Virus record (IMG/VR): IMGVR_UViG_3300025128_000264
Location: 1-26,857 of that record
DNA from: a virus
Direction: 5' to 3' (one strand)
Length of the DNA: 26,857 nucleotides
Shown here: positions 7,092 through 13,651 of the stretch, piece by piece
Layout: each line of letters opens with the position of its first letter
Position numbering within the stretch: position 1 is the stretch's first letter
Notes under the pieces: model-generated
Told to the model about the DNA's origin: nothing
What the model saw: the letters and a program-made list of their open reading frames with translations, nothing else
Databases searched by the model: none
Made by a program: the position numbers and the translations under genes

Positions 7092-8000
7092 TTACGCTCC
7101 GGGAGAACCAAAGATACCGCGTGGGTCAGAGAACCCGAACGCATAGCGCTCACGAGCTTTGTACCGCACGTTACCTGTGTCAAAGTCACCTTCCATAGAA
7201 GTACGAACAGCGGTTCGGTTGAAACCTTTCAAGCCGTTTGGAGCGTCCGTAAGAATAAAGAAAGCATCCGTATCTGTAAGGAAATGATTAACGGCGTAGC
7301 CTTCAGGAAGCATTCCCATGTTCCTAATAGCGTTTACGTCGTTGTCTGCACTTCCAGGTCTCAAGGTAGACTCAAGAAGACGGTCCGCTGTAAATTGAAG
7401 TTCTTTTGGAACTATCAATTTAGTGCCGCGGACAGCAACTTTAAGACCACGCTCGTCTACAAAACCAGCAATATCAATAAGACTTTGCTCTAAGCTAGTC
7501 TCATTAAGGTCTGCGGCTGTAGAAAGCTCATTACGGAAAGTGCTGCCATTAACAAGAGGATGGTCTGTAGCACAAAGCTCTTTCCCATCTCCTCCAGCAA
7601 CAGTGCTGTCAAAAGCATTGTTAAGAACCGCAGCGGCTTTAACCTGCTTTGTTTGGCTCATGCTTCGAGCAAGAGCTCTTGTGTAGCGGCTGGCAAGACG
7701 ATCATAAAGATTATCTTCAATAGCCTCTTCCGTAATAGAGAAAGCCAATGCAATGGTTTCCATTGTATAACGAGCAGTATAAGCTTCCTGCGCGTCATCA
7801 AAAGATACGGCACTGCCTTCACCTTTAATCGGTGCTGCTCCAAAACCACTGAGCATCACTTCTTCTTCAAAAGCACGATCTGAAGTCTCCATTGTAAAGA
7901 TTTCCTCGTGCTCACGATCATATTGATCGTACTCCATTCCGAACAATGCGTTCAGGCCGGGTTCCAACTCTTTTACGAGTTGTGCTCTACTAATAGCCAT
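7092..8000 (-). CDS. Major capsid protein
   Basis: A 302-residue protein whose pattern fits the Mu gpT-like group of HK97-fold major capsid proteins. The N-terminus (AQLVKELEPGLNALFGMEYD and EHEEIFTMETSDRAFEEEV) has the helix and early strand typical of this group. The middle has YTARYTMETIALAFSITEEAIEDN and a helix RLASRYTRALARSMSQTKQV, then a loop GKELCATDHPLVNGSTFRN and LKVAVRGTKLIVPKELQFTA. The C-terminus has FFILTDAPNGLKGFNRTAVR and VRYKARERYAFGFSDPRGIF. Length is in the usual range. A scaffold gene and co-chaperonin gene lie upstream, as expected for a capsid operon. No N-terminal cleaved delta domain is evident; a separate scaffold is present. Confidence 0.88.
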   Translation of the reverse strand: MAISRAQLVKELEPGLNALFGMEYDQYDREHEEIFTMETSDRAFEEEVMLSGFGAAPIKGEGSAVSFDDAQEAYTARYTMETIALAFSITEEAIEDNLYDRLASRYTRALARSMSQTKQVKAAAVLNNAFDSTVAGGDGKELCATDHPLVNGSTFRNELSTAADLNETSLEQSLIDIAGFVDERGLKVAVRGTKLIVPKELQFTADRLLESTLRPGSADNDVNAIRNMGMLPEGYAVNHFLTDTDAFFILTDAPNGLKGFNRTAVRTSMEGDFDTGNVRYKARERYAFGFSDPRGIFGSPGA

Positions 8001-8013
8001 TGTTTAAACCCTC

Positions 8014-8658
8014 CTATACGCCAGTGGTTGAAGGAGTGCCCGCAGCAATGGACCCAACGGGCGCATTGAAAGGGTTGTTCAACCTAACGATTAAAGGAAT
8101 GCCAGCAGCGGTAAAGTCCTCATTCATAGGATCTTCTAGCCAACCCATAAGCCGTAGAGTAAGGCTGTTGGTAGTGGCTAACGTGCTGACGGCGAGACGA
8201 CCTAAAGAAACGCCAGTAGAATCAGTACCAGTAATACCGGTAGATAGACTAGCATTTAAAAACACACTTGCTCGTGCGTTTGCTTTACTAGTCAAAGACG
8301 CATCCGATGCAATCACATACAACTGCATTGGGTCATCAATAACAAAGGCTTTAATCGGATGGTTGCTATCCGCTCCCGATCCGGGCCAAAAGTTACTGAA
8401 AGTTGGTTTTCCAGTGGTGCTGGAGACATACTCACAACCTTGAAAAACGCCTAGATGGCTAACTGTTCCACCAGCAGCATTAGCTGTGTGGTCGATAAAA
8501 CCAGAAGCAAGGGGAATAACCACTTGACCCTGATAAATCTTGTCTGTGTTACCATTAGCGATTTCATAAGGAGTATAGCCTGTAAGACCAGTGGAATTGG
8601 CTCCACCGCCCAATTTATTGAGCGGACGGAGGCCAAAGCTTCCGTTCGTATTTGCCAT
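8014..8658 (-). CDS. Putative capsid decoration / minor head protein
   Basis: A 214-residue beta-rich protein: MANTNGSFGLRPLNKLGGG, then TGLTGYTPYEIANGNTDKIY with QGQVVIPLASG, followed by HLGVFQGCEYV and FWPGSGADSNHPIKAFVIDD. This pattern is common next to the major capsid gene in marine phages and is often called a structural or decoration protein. The ATG has an AAGGAGCAC ribosome site and lies 13 bases upstream of the capsid gene start region, so capsid and this protein are almost certainly on one mRNA. Small beta proteins in this position usually bind the outside of the head. That function is inferred from context, not from a motif. Confidence 0.68.
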   Translation of the reverse strand: MANTNGSFGLRPLNKLGGGANSTGLTGYTPYEIANGNTDKIYQGQVVIPLASGFIDHTANAAGGTVSHLGVFQGCEYVSSTTGKPTFSNFWPGSGADSNHPIKAFVIDDPMQLYVIASDASLTSKANARASVFLNASLSTGITGTDSTGVSLGRLAVSTLATTNSLTLRLMGWLEDPMNEDFTAAGIPLIVRLNNPFNAPVGSIAAGTPSTTGV

Positions 8659-8699
8659 TTCTAGTGCTCCTTAAAGCAATAAAGTTAAAACAGTAAGTC

Positions 8700-9179
8700 C
8701 TAAGTCGAAGATTTAGGACCTCCAAATGTTACACGCGATTGACGCTCCGGATTTTGGATCGCCATCGAATGGTGCTGATTTTCCTTAAACAAATCGTTAT
8801 CAACCGCCTGCATAGCATCAACATTTTGTCGTTTGAAGTATTCAGAACGTTCTTCAACAATTTCTACAGGTATCCGCGCCAAAAGTAGCCCGCCCACACC
8901 AAAAACACCTTCGTATTTGCCTTCGTCTATAGTTGGTGCTTCAAAATCAGGGTATTCTTCTTTCCGAACTAACTCCCACCCTTCTCTTAAACGGGCAGAA
9001 ATATTTTTTCGGTCATCAAAACCCCGGACCTCAGAACGTATCCACCTATGGACATAGCCTTCTGGGGGGTTGGGTGCATCCAATAAGGATGGAGGAGCCC
9101 AAGACTTCCTTCTCGGTTTTGCAGTTCGAGTCTTGGAAGCGCGAGGAGATCTATCTAGTGTTTGTTTATTTTCAACCAT
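8700..9179 (-). CDS. Conserved head-module protein of unknown function
   Basis: A 159-residue protein between scaffold and decoration genes. The N-terminus (about 1-28) is basic and disordered (SPRASKTRTAKPRRKSW). Then come PPSLLDAPNPPEGYVHRWIR, FDDRKNISARLREGWELVR, EEYPDFEAPTIDEGKYEGVF and GVGGLLLARIPVEIVEERSEYF, with a C-terminal helix and a charged tail ending TFGGPKSST. The middle blocks are familiar from marine phage head modules, where they are left unannotated. There is no membrane span or catalytic triad I can see. Linkage to the scaffold gene (stop nine bases upstream of this start) suggests a morphogenesis role. Confidence 0.7.
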   Translation of the reverse strand: MVENKQTLDRSPRASKTRTAKPRRKSWAPPSLLDAPNPPEGYVHRWIRSEVRGFDDRKNISARLREGWELVRKEEYPDFEAPTIDEGKYEGVFGVGGLLLARIPVEIVEERSEYFKRQNVDAMQAVDNDLFKENQHHSMAIQNPERQSRVTFGGPKSST

Positions 9180-9188
9180 GCTTTACTC

Positions 9189-10073
9189 CTAGCGTTTGTG
9201 TTTCGCGTACTGATCTAGAGGAACCCCTAGTTTCTTTGCTATTGCAACCTCACTTGGGGATAACCGTACTGTTTTGCGCCCGGAAGAACCGGAACGAGTG
9301 GCAGAAGCTACAGACTGTTGTGGTCTTCGGCTTTCTGAGTAAGAAGCATTTCCATTAAACTTGTGTGGAAACGCCTCACGTATTCTTGCATCTACTTCAT
9401 CGTAGTACGAAGGAGACTCTGTGTCAAAGCCTTCTTCTTCAACTAATTTTTTATGTATTCCAAAAGCCGCAAAAGTCATGGCTTCGTCTTGCCCAAACCA
9501 ATCATTACGACTAGCCCATTCCTCCGCTTTTGGATCTGCTCTTGTAGGCGCAGAAGGAGCTTGCGGCAAAGCCTGTTGAGCCTGTTGAGCCTGTTGAGCC
9601 TGTTGAGCCATTTGAGCCTGCTGCTGTTTAGCCGTTCTGACCCGCTCCTCCTCAATAGCCATTTGAGCTAATTTTTTATTCAGTTCTACCTGGGCAGCCG
9701 TGTCATTAGTAGCAATTGCTGTTTCTAACTCACGAGTTAGAGACTCTGTCTGACTTGCTACACGGTCTCCGTACTCTTCGACGTAGCCTTGATCCAAACT
9801 TTGAACACGACTTTTCAAAGATTCATTTTCAGCTTGTACACTTTTAGCATAATGAATAGCCGCTTGTTGTTGTCTTTCGGCCTCTCGTGCTTTTTTTGTA
9901 AGCTTGTCAATTCTTTTTTTTACATTCTTACTGTAATTTTCGTGTTCTTCAGAAGATTCTGTTTCATTTTGTTCTTCTTCAGTGTTTTCTTTAGAAGAAG
10001 CAGTTACTTCTACTTCTACGTCCTCGCCGGAGGTTGGAAGGTCTACGGCTAGTTCTTCGTTAGCTTCAGGCAT
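9189..10073 (-). CDS. Capsid scaffolding protein
   Basis: A 294-residue protein with the architecture of phage scaffolds. Residues 1-48 are very acidic (Glu-rich). Residues about 48-160 are a long charged helix with heptad character (RIDKLTKKAREAERQQQAAI, QVELNKKLAQMAIEEERVR). Residues about 155-175 are a Gln/Ala tract with QQA repeated, visible in DNA as a 9-base repeat near 9575-9612. The C-terminal region (about 190-294) ends in a basic segment (GRKTVRLSPSEVAIAKKLGV). The acidic N-terminus, coiled coil and basic C-terminus, plus position directly upstream of the head genes, support the call. A scaffold directs procapsid assembly and is then lost. The QQA tract is the part most likely to vary in length. 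Confidence 0.78.
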   Translation of the reverse strand: MPEANEELAVDLPTSGEDVEVEVTASSKENTEEEQNETESSEEHENYSKNVKKRIDKLTKKAREAERQQQAAIHYAKSVQAENESLKSRVQSLDQGYVEEYGDRVASQTESLTRELETAIATNDTAAQVELNKKLAQMAIEEERVRTAKQQQAQMAQQAQQAQQAQQALPQAPSAPTRADPKAEEWASRNDWFGQDEAMTFAAFGIHKKLVEEEGFDTESPSYYDEVDARIREAFPHKFNGNASYSESRRPQQSVASATRSGSSGRKTVRLSPSEVAIAKKLGVPLDQYAKHKR

Positions 10074-10087
10074 GGTTAATCTCCATG

Positions 10088-10522
10088 TTAATAGTGCAAG
10101 ATATCATCCGGATCTTGTATAACGGCTATGACCTCATCGTCATTTAAAATGCGAACCTCACCACCATCAATCTTAAAGCGAGCACCCGCATATCGACCAA
10201 AAATAATCCAATCTCCTTTGCGGCACCACGCGCCACTAGGAAATTTCGTTTTATCGTCGTAAGCTAAAGGACCTGTTTTCAACACATAACCACAAACAGT
10301 TCCTACAGATTCTCTTTCTACAACAGAATCTGGCAAAAGTACGCCACCTTCTGTCTTACCTTTTCCGGCGTAGGGAAGAATCAAAAGTCTCCATCCCGTA
10401 GGGTTTGGAAGACGATCAAATGTTTCTTGAGGAATTTTGGAAGGGTCAAGTACTCTTTCTTCAGGTTTGACATAAGCTTCTTCGATAGAAACAACATTAG
10501 CAACTTCAGATTTATCTGACAT
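10088..10522 (-). CDS. GroES-like co-chaperonin (Cpn10 family)
   Basis: A 144-residue protein with a GroES fold signature over about residues 40-140. PTGWRLLILPYAGKGKTEGG opens the domain. GGVLLP at 59-64 matches the GroES mobile-loop hydrophobic tripeptide region that docks to GroEL (host GGIVLP-type). Then come ESVGTVCGYVLKTGP, the GDWIIFGRYAGARFKIDGGE strands and DDEVIAVI. It is longer than host GroES (about 97 residues) because of a roughly 40-residue N-terminal extension. Phage co-chaperonins such as T4 gp31 replace host GroES so that the host chaperonin can fold the capsid protein. The gene lies immediately upstream of scaffold and capsid genes, consistent with that job. Its start overlaps the upstream stop (TAATG). 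Confidence 0.85.
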   Translation of the reverse strand: MSDKSEVANVVSIEEAYVKPEERVLDPSKIPQETFDRLPNPTGWRLLILPYAGKGKTEGGVLLPDSVVERESVGTVCGYVLKTGPLAYDDKTKFPSGAWCRKGDWIIFGRYAGARFKIDGGEVRILNDDEVIAVIQDPDDILHY

Positions 10523-10707
10523 TAATCCGCCTTTTCTAAGATTTCTCTCAACTCTTGTCCTATATAATCTAAAGATTCGATATTGCCAACAAGTTGTTTG
10601 TATTCTTCAAAGTTTTTTGCTGAACCTGCACAAATAGATTCGGCTATTCTGGAACGACGTTCTTCAATAGATTTTAAAAGGTGCTCTGCTAAATGTATGC
10701 TGTCCAT
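10522..10707 (-). CDS. Small helical protein, unknown function
   Basis: A 61-residue, almost entirely helical protein from the ATG at 10705-10707 (MDSIHLAEHLLKSIEERRSR). An in-frame ATG six codons earlier exists but overlaps the upstream gene, while this one has a GGTGAAAT-type site and no overlap. It contains charged amphipathic helices (SIEERRSRIAES, FEEYKQLVGNIESL, LREILEKAD). The stop overlaps the start of the co-chaperonin gene (TAATG), so the two are translationally coupled. Such small helical proteins are often seen beside portal or scaffold genes, but no family is identifiable here. Confidence 0.62.
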   Translation of the reverse strand: MDSIHLAEHLLKSIEERRSRIAESICAGSAKNFEEYKQLVGNIESLDYIGQELREILEKAD

Positions 10708-10709
10708 AA

Positions 10710-11021
10710 TTATTTCACCACACACCTTGTTTTTTTAGAAGGAATCATGGCACCTCGTCCTCGAACAGCAAAACCGCCTGTAGAAGCGCGAACTACCGCA
10801 GCCTTCGTATTTTTTACAACAGTTTTTCCTTTTCGCCCTTCTCTTTTCTTTTTTTGAGCAGTTTTTGCACGTTCTGCTTTAGATAAACTATTGGCTTTTG
10901 CACGAGGCAAACAACGGTCAGGGTTCTTCTTGTCTTTAGACGTGCCGCATTTGCCCTTAATCGAGCCGTCAGGCCCGATTCTCACCCAATCTTGCTTTAC
11001 CCAATCTTTTAAAGCACCCAT
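10710..11021 (-). CDS. Basic Lys/Arg-rich protein with a CGTSKDKKNPDRCLP motif
   Basis: A 103-residue highly basic protein. The N-terminus MGALKDWVKQDWVRIGPDGS precedes KGKCGTSKDKKNPDRCLPRA (about residues 22-41), a Cys-containing motif followed by KANSLSKAERAKTAQKKKRE. It ends in a Gly/Arg segment (TGGFAVRGRGAMIPSKKTRC). The 'W-V-x-I-x-x-D-G-x-I-K-G-x-C-G-x-S' and 'R-C-L-P-x-A-K-A' blocks are conserved in many marine phages. Function is unknown; high charge suggests nucleic-acid contact. The two Cys in the motif could bind metal or be structural; I cannot tell. It is one of five basic proteins in a row. Confidence 0.68.
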   Translation of the reverse strand: MGALKDWVKQDWVRIGPDGSIKGKCGTSKDKKNPDRCLPRAKANSLSKAERAKTAQKKKREGRKGKTVVKNTKAAVVRASTGGFAVRGRGAMIPSKKTRCVVK

Positions 11022-11024
11022 TAC

Positions 11025-11153
11025 TTAACTCTTTTTCTTTTTCTTTCTAACAATAGATTTAAGGGTTTTAGCTTGCTGAGAATGTAAAGAAGAGGCTTTT
11101 TTAAGACCTTTAATAACTTTTTTAATTTTTCGTCCGTTTTGTCTAGAAACCAT
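11025..11153 (-). CDS. Very small basic protein (42 aa)
   Basis: ATG at 11151-11153 to TAA at 11025-11027 encodes 42 residues starting MVSRQNGRKIKKVIKGLKKA and ending RKKKKKS. There are about 16 Lys/Arg and almost no acidic residues. The gene fits exactly between two others (2 and 3 bases from the neighbours' ends) and has the same strand, which argues for a real gene despite its size. It has a weak ribosome site (GGTAGGTAATC). Highly basic small peptides here may bind DNA or RNA in the capsid, but that is inference. It has no recognisable domain. Confidence 0.6.
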   Translation of the reverse strand: MVSRQNGRKIKKVIKGLKKASSLHSQQAKTLKSIVRKKKKKS

Positions 11154-11155
11154 GA

Positions 11156-11368
11156 TTACCTACCTTTACGCTTCCCACCTTTAGATTTCTTGGCATAATT
11201 TGGATCTTTGCAATATTTAGAAGCAGCTAAGTTAGCGTACGCAGAAGGGTACGTATCAAAAGTTCTTTTTGCCCAAGCTTTACCTTCAGGGCAAATTTTA
11301 CTGCCCTTACTCTTGGAACTAGCTTCTCCACCTTTTCTATAATAAGAAAGTTTACCTAGTTTTGGCAT
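11156..11368 (-). CDS. Small basic Lys/Gly-rich protein
   Basis: A 70-residue protein from the ATG at 11366-11368, which has an AAGGAGA ribosome site about eight bases upstream. A TTG/ATT-type extension is not needed. It starts MPKLGKLSYYRKGGEASSKS, then GSKICPEGKAWAKRTFDTYP and SAYANLAASKYCKDPNYAKK, ending KGGKRKGR. The middle block with two Cys (about 25 and 53) and conserved CPEGKAWAKRTFD is a widespread marine phage sequence of unknown function. The start lies 17 bases inside the 3' end of the upstream gene, so the two are coupled. Likely nucleic-acid contact from charge, not demonstrated. Confidence 0.66.
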   Translation of the reverse strand: MPKLGKLSYYRKGGEASSKSKGSKICPEGKAWAKRTFDTYPSAYANLAASKYCKDPNYAKKSKGGKRKGR

Positions 11369-12053
11369 TTTTCTTTTTCTCCTTGCCTGTACTATACAGA
11401 TTATCAAAAGTTACGGAAGGGTCCATGTAACTTTCGTCTGATTCCGCGTTGTGCATCCACTGGCTGGGCTTAAAATCAGGTGCCCCGGTTCCTGTTTCCC
11501 AAAGTGCAGGACTTGTTGTTCTAACACGATTATTTGGTAATGCTACTATATTCCCTGTCCATGCTCCAGCATCTGTAAGTTCGATAACGTGACTTTGTTT
11601 GTGTTGAGCAGGGCAGTCTGCAATCCGTGAATCTGTATAATCAACAGTAAACATATACTTTCCTGTATAAAACTCTCCGTCAATCTTACAGAGCCACGGG
11701 CTTGAGCTTGTTCTGTCATACTCTATAACAGAATGATTTCTAGAGCTACAATCCCAAGGCTGTGCAAGATGAGTCATCATCCTGTCGGGCCATTCTTCTA
11801 GAGGTGTATCCGCAACAAGAGCTGTGATAGGCATTCTCGCCCACATAGCTCCTCCATGAATATTCTCATCATCTGTATCGTCACTTTCACACCCTGTAAA
11901 AATAACCTGAAAACTTAAAGAACGATCTGGAATCGTAGTAACTGCAATAGCCATACCATGAAGAAATTCTCCATGGTATTTACTATGGTTGTGTGTAAAC
12001 TCTCTTCGCACCCAGCAGTGAAAATGCGGGATGTTGCTTTGTAAATAAGACAT
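11352..12053 (-). CDS. Conserved phage protein of unknown function
   Basis: A 233-residue protein beginning MSYLQSNIPHFHCWVRREFT. Blocks include HGMAIAVTTIPDRSLSFQV, GGAMWARMPITALVAD, HLAQPWDCSSRNHSVIEYDR, and a C-terminal half with KYMFTVDYTDSRIADCPAQH and HVIELTDAGAWTGNIVALPN. It has several His and Cys (HFHCW near 10-14, CESD, CSS, CPAQH), which might bind metal, but no complete metalloenzyme motif is visible. No membrane segment is seen, and the C-terminus ends KEKKKNAKTR (basic). It contrasts with its small basic neighbours. Place before the capsid module suggests a virion or assembly role. I recall similar proteins in marine phages but no function. Confidence 0.68.
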   Translation of the reverse strand: MSYLQSNIPHFHCWVRREFTHNHSKYHGEFLHGMAIAVTTIPDRSLSFQVIFTGCESDDTDDENIHGGAMWARMPITALVADTPLEEWPDRMMTHLAQPWDCSSRNHSVIEYDRTSSSPWLCKIDGEFYTGKYMFTVDYTDSRIADCPAQHKQSHVIELTDAGAWTGNIVALPNNRVRTTSPALWETGTGAPDFKPSQWMHNAESDESYMDPSVTFDNLYSTGKEKKKNAKTR

Positions 12054-12055
12054 CC

Positions 12056-12319
12056 TTAACGTCTAACAGAACCGCCGCGAGCCATACCTTTCTTTTTCAT
12101 CATGCCGCCGCGAGCCATACCCTTCTTTTTCATCATGCCGCCGCCTCTTTTTTTAACAACACCGCCGCGAGCCATACCCTTCTTTTTCATCATGCCGCCG
12201 CCTCTTTTTTTAACAACACCGCCGCGAGCCATACCTTTCTTTTTCATCATGCCGCCGCCTCTTTTTTTAACAACACCGCCGCGAGCCATACCTTTCTTTT
12301 TCATTGTAGGTTTCTTCAT
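12056..12319 (-). CDS. Repetitive Lys/Arg/Gly-rich protein (19-residue repeats)
   Basis: An 87-residue protein made of 19-residue repeats (KKKGMARGGVVKKRGGGMM) in about three full copies plus partial ones, with an RGGSVRR end. It has no acidic residues. The 57-bp DNA repeats run from about 12070 to 12300 and are nearly identical. The repeats match the 'MARGG' and 'GGGMM' motifs found in several marine phage small proteins, including here the 134-residue protein ending GGGIMSLRGY. A role in binding DNA, RNA or membranes is possible. Repeat number probably changes by slippage. No catalytic function is apparent. The opposite strand has an open frame of similar length, which is an artefact of the repeats. 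Confidence 0.62.
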   Translation of the reverse strand: MKKPTMKKKGMARGGVVKKRGGGMMKKKGMARGGVVKKRGGGMMKKKGMARGGVVKKRGGGMMKKKGMARGGMMKKKGMARGGSVRR

Positions 12320-12331
12320 AACACATCTCCT

Positions 12332-12640
12332 TTAACTATTACGACATTTCCAACGTCTACGAGCCTGCCTAATCCTAGAATTAGGATCGTTTCTAGTCTT
12401 TGCAGAACTCTTTTTTAATTGTCCTAAAGATCGAGCGCAATAACTTTTTCGGCGGTTTGCTGCCGCGCCTCCTTTTTTAACTTTACCGGTTACCGCTGTT
12501 TTAAGTTTAGACCCAGGGTTTTTTGCTCTATACCTTTTCACGCCTGCCTTTGTCATTCCAGCGCCATCTTTAGTCTTACGATAGTTCGCGCCTTTGCCGG
12601 TCGTAGTGCGTCGAATAGGCTTTTCTTTTTTACGAGCCAT
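12332..12640 (-). CDS. Basic DUF6321-like protein
   Basis: A 102-residue extremely basic protein, MARKKEKPIRRTTTGKGANY, then DGAGMTKAGVKRYRAKNPGS with KLKTAVTGKVKKGGAAANRR, KSYCARSLGQLKKSS, and a tail NDPNSRIRQARRRWKCRNS. The 'G-A-G-M-T-x-x-G-V-x-x-Y-R-x-x-N-P-G-S-K-L' and 'R-R-K-S-Y-C-A-R-S-x-G-Q' blocks are those I recall from the DUF6321 domain, common in marine phages and of unknown function. Charge and the RRRWKC tail suggest nucleic-acid binding. It is the first gene of the leftward capsid-assembly block, with a likely promoter at 12668-12695 upstream and a leader AAGAGGTTTCTAAAA. Confidence 0.7.
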   Translation of the reverse strand: MARKKEKPIRRTTTGKGANYRKTKDGAGMTKAGVKRYRAKNPGSKLKTAVTGKVKKGGAAANRRKSYCARSLGQLKKSSAKTRNDPNSRIRQARRRWKCRNS

Positions 12641-12667
12641 TTTTAGAAACCTCTTGTCTAAAGTAGA

Positions 12668-12695
12668 ACTATACCCTGTTTTTAGTGTCCGACAA
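12668..12695 (-). promoter_or_regulatory. Candidate sigma70-type promoter for the leftward capsid block
   Basis: Minus-strand -35 TTGTCG (12690-12695), 16-bp spacer and -10 TATAGT (12668-12673), about 28 bases before the ATG of the DUF6321-like gene. The -10 is one base from TATAAT, while the -35 is only partly consensus. It lies in the 144-base intergenic region (12641-12784) between divergent genes. No second clear promoter for the plus-strand genes was found there, although TTGTGT with TACAAA 15 bases on (about 12727-12756) is a weak candidate. Confidence 0.42.
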
Positions 12696-12784
12696 ACTAA
12701 AAATACCTTTGTTGTAAGACTTTTCTTGTGTTAACCTACAAATACCTACAAAAGATTCTTGATTAAATGGTTAGGGAAAGAAAA

Positions 12785-12970
12785 ATGCCTAAACGAACTA
12801 AAGAAGATGCTCTAGGTTGGCCGAAAACTATTAAAAATCCTAAAGAAAGAGAAGAAAGGGTTGCACAAAAAATGAAAGGGTTGCAGTTTACGGATGTAAT
12901 TTTAAAAAGTGACAGACAAACTGTAATAGATTGGAACACCGTGCAAAAATTTAAAAGAAACTCGTTATGA
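12785..12970 (+). CDS. Small plus-strand protein, unknown
   Basis: A 61-residue protein from the ATG at 12785-12787, preceded by AGGGAAAG at a good distance; the ATG at 12767, in the same frame, has no ribosome site. It starts MPKRTKEDALGWPKTIKNPK and contains REERVAQKMKGLQFTDVI, a charged helical block. It is the first of two genes on the plus strand in an otherwise minus-strand window. It overlaps the next small gene by four bases (ATGA). The pair looks like a small independent insert (moron-like). No family recognised. Confidence 0.6.
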   Translation: MPKRTKEDALGWPKTIKNPKEREERVAQKMKGLQFTDVILKSDRQTVIDWNTVQKFKRNSL

Positions 12971-13065
12971 TAAGACAGATATTACTTAAAATTAACCGCT
13001 ATGTAGCTAATTTAGACAGTTATTTATGGAGAAAATTACACGGAAGGAAACAAAACAAGAATTAA
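12967..13065 (+). CDS. Tiny plus-strand protein coupled to the previous gene
   Basis: ATG at 12967-12969 overlaps the preceding stop (ATGA), and the frame runs to TAA at 13063-13065: 32 residues starting MIRQILLKINRYVANLDSYL and ending GRKQNKN. The amphipathic N-terminal helix has hydrophobic and basic faces. The end shares three bases with the stop of the convergent minus-strand gene (13062-13412), so the two transcription units abut exactly. The tight packing and ATGA coupling favour a real gene, but at 32 residues it could be spurious. Confidence 0.42.
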   Translation: MIRQILLKINRYVANLDSYLWRKLHGRKQNKN

Positions 13066-13412
13066 TCTTGTTTAGGATGCTTTCCATTATGTAGTTTTTT
13101 CATCATATCAGCTTCTTTAAATAACATTTCTTGTCCCATTTCTAAACGAGCCAGACGAGAATTAAGATCTGCAAGGTTATCTACAGAATTTATGGATGCT
13201 AGCGTATTTACACGAGCTGTCAAAACACTTCTGTCGGATTCAGCCGCATCTAATCTTTCATCAAAAGCAGCCTTATACTTATCGTGATTTTTATGAAACA
13301 ACTCAAGATCTTGCATTACACGGCTTAAATTAGATTTAACTACTGCATAACCTCCTGCAACAGTTGCTAACAACAAAACTCCTTGTATGGCGTGTGAAGC
13401 TGTTAATTCCAT
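13062..13412 (-). CDS. Single-span membrane protein with coiled coil (lysis region)
   Basis: A 116-residue protein. Residues about 8-27 (AIQGVLLLATVAGGYAVV) are one hydrophobic segment. The rest (about 30-105) is charged and helical with coiled-coil character (DLELFHKNHDKYKAAFDERL, LADLNSRLARLEMGQEMLF). It has an AAAGGATA ribosome site. It lies at the 3' end of a cluster with endolysin and holin. The topology (short N-terminal segment, one membrane helix, long periplasmic or cytoplasmic coiled coil) resembles i-spanin or membrane-anchored tail proteins, but no lipoprotein partner is seen. Its 3' end abuts the convergent plus-strand gene. Confidence 0.58.
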   Translation of the reverse strand: MELTASHAIQGVLLLATVAGGYAVVKSNLSRVMQDLELFHKNHDKYKAAFDERLDAAESDRSVLTARVNTLASINSVDNLADLNSRLARLEMGQEMLFKEADMMKKLHNGKHPKQD

Positions 13413-13431
13413 ACTAAATATCCTTTAACAC

Positions 13432-13647
13432 TTATTTCAAGATAAGTTTAACAATATGTTTTTTACCCATATACAATTCTAATTCTGCTTTAGATTTTAA
13501 ACATTCAAACCGTGTATTACTACTTGATTTTATTTGTCTCATAGCAATTCTTTTGCCCTTCAAACAGACTGACATAGAAGGCTGTATTCGATGCTCTTTA
13601 ATTTCGTTGTTCACCATCATTAATAATGCAACGACTGTTTCAATCAT
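13432..13647 (-). CDS. Small protein, unknown (lysis region)
   Basis: A 71-residue protein starting MIETVVALLMMVNNEIKEHR. The N-terminal 12 residues are hydrophobic but short, so a membrane span or signal-anchor is doubtful. The middle has SVCLKGKRIAMRQIKSSSNT and two Cys (about 28 and 49), and the C-terminus is KHIVKLILK. It lies between the two membrane coiled-coil proteins, with four bases to the upstream stop. I do not recognise it. A role in lysis or host-envelope interaction is suggested only by neighbours. Confidence 0.5.
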   Translation of the reverse strand: MIETVVALLMMVNNEIKEHRIQPSMSVCLKGKRIAMRQIKSSSNTRFECLKSKAELELYMGKKHIVKLILK

Positions 13648-13651
13648 TTTT

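Noticed and set aside
12056-12319. Repeats considered as a CRISPR array
   Set aside because: The 57-bp units are contiguous and coding, with no unique spacers and no cas genes nearby.
12102-12335. Plus-strand open frame rich in Pro and Phe opposite the basic repeat gene
   Set aside because: Mirror image of the 57-bp repeats on the other strand; composition is implausible for a gene and there is no ribosome site.
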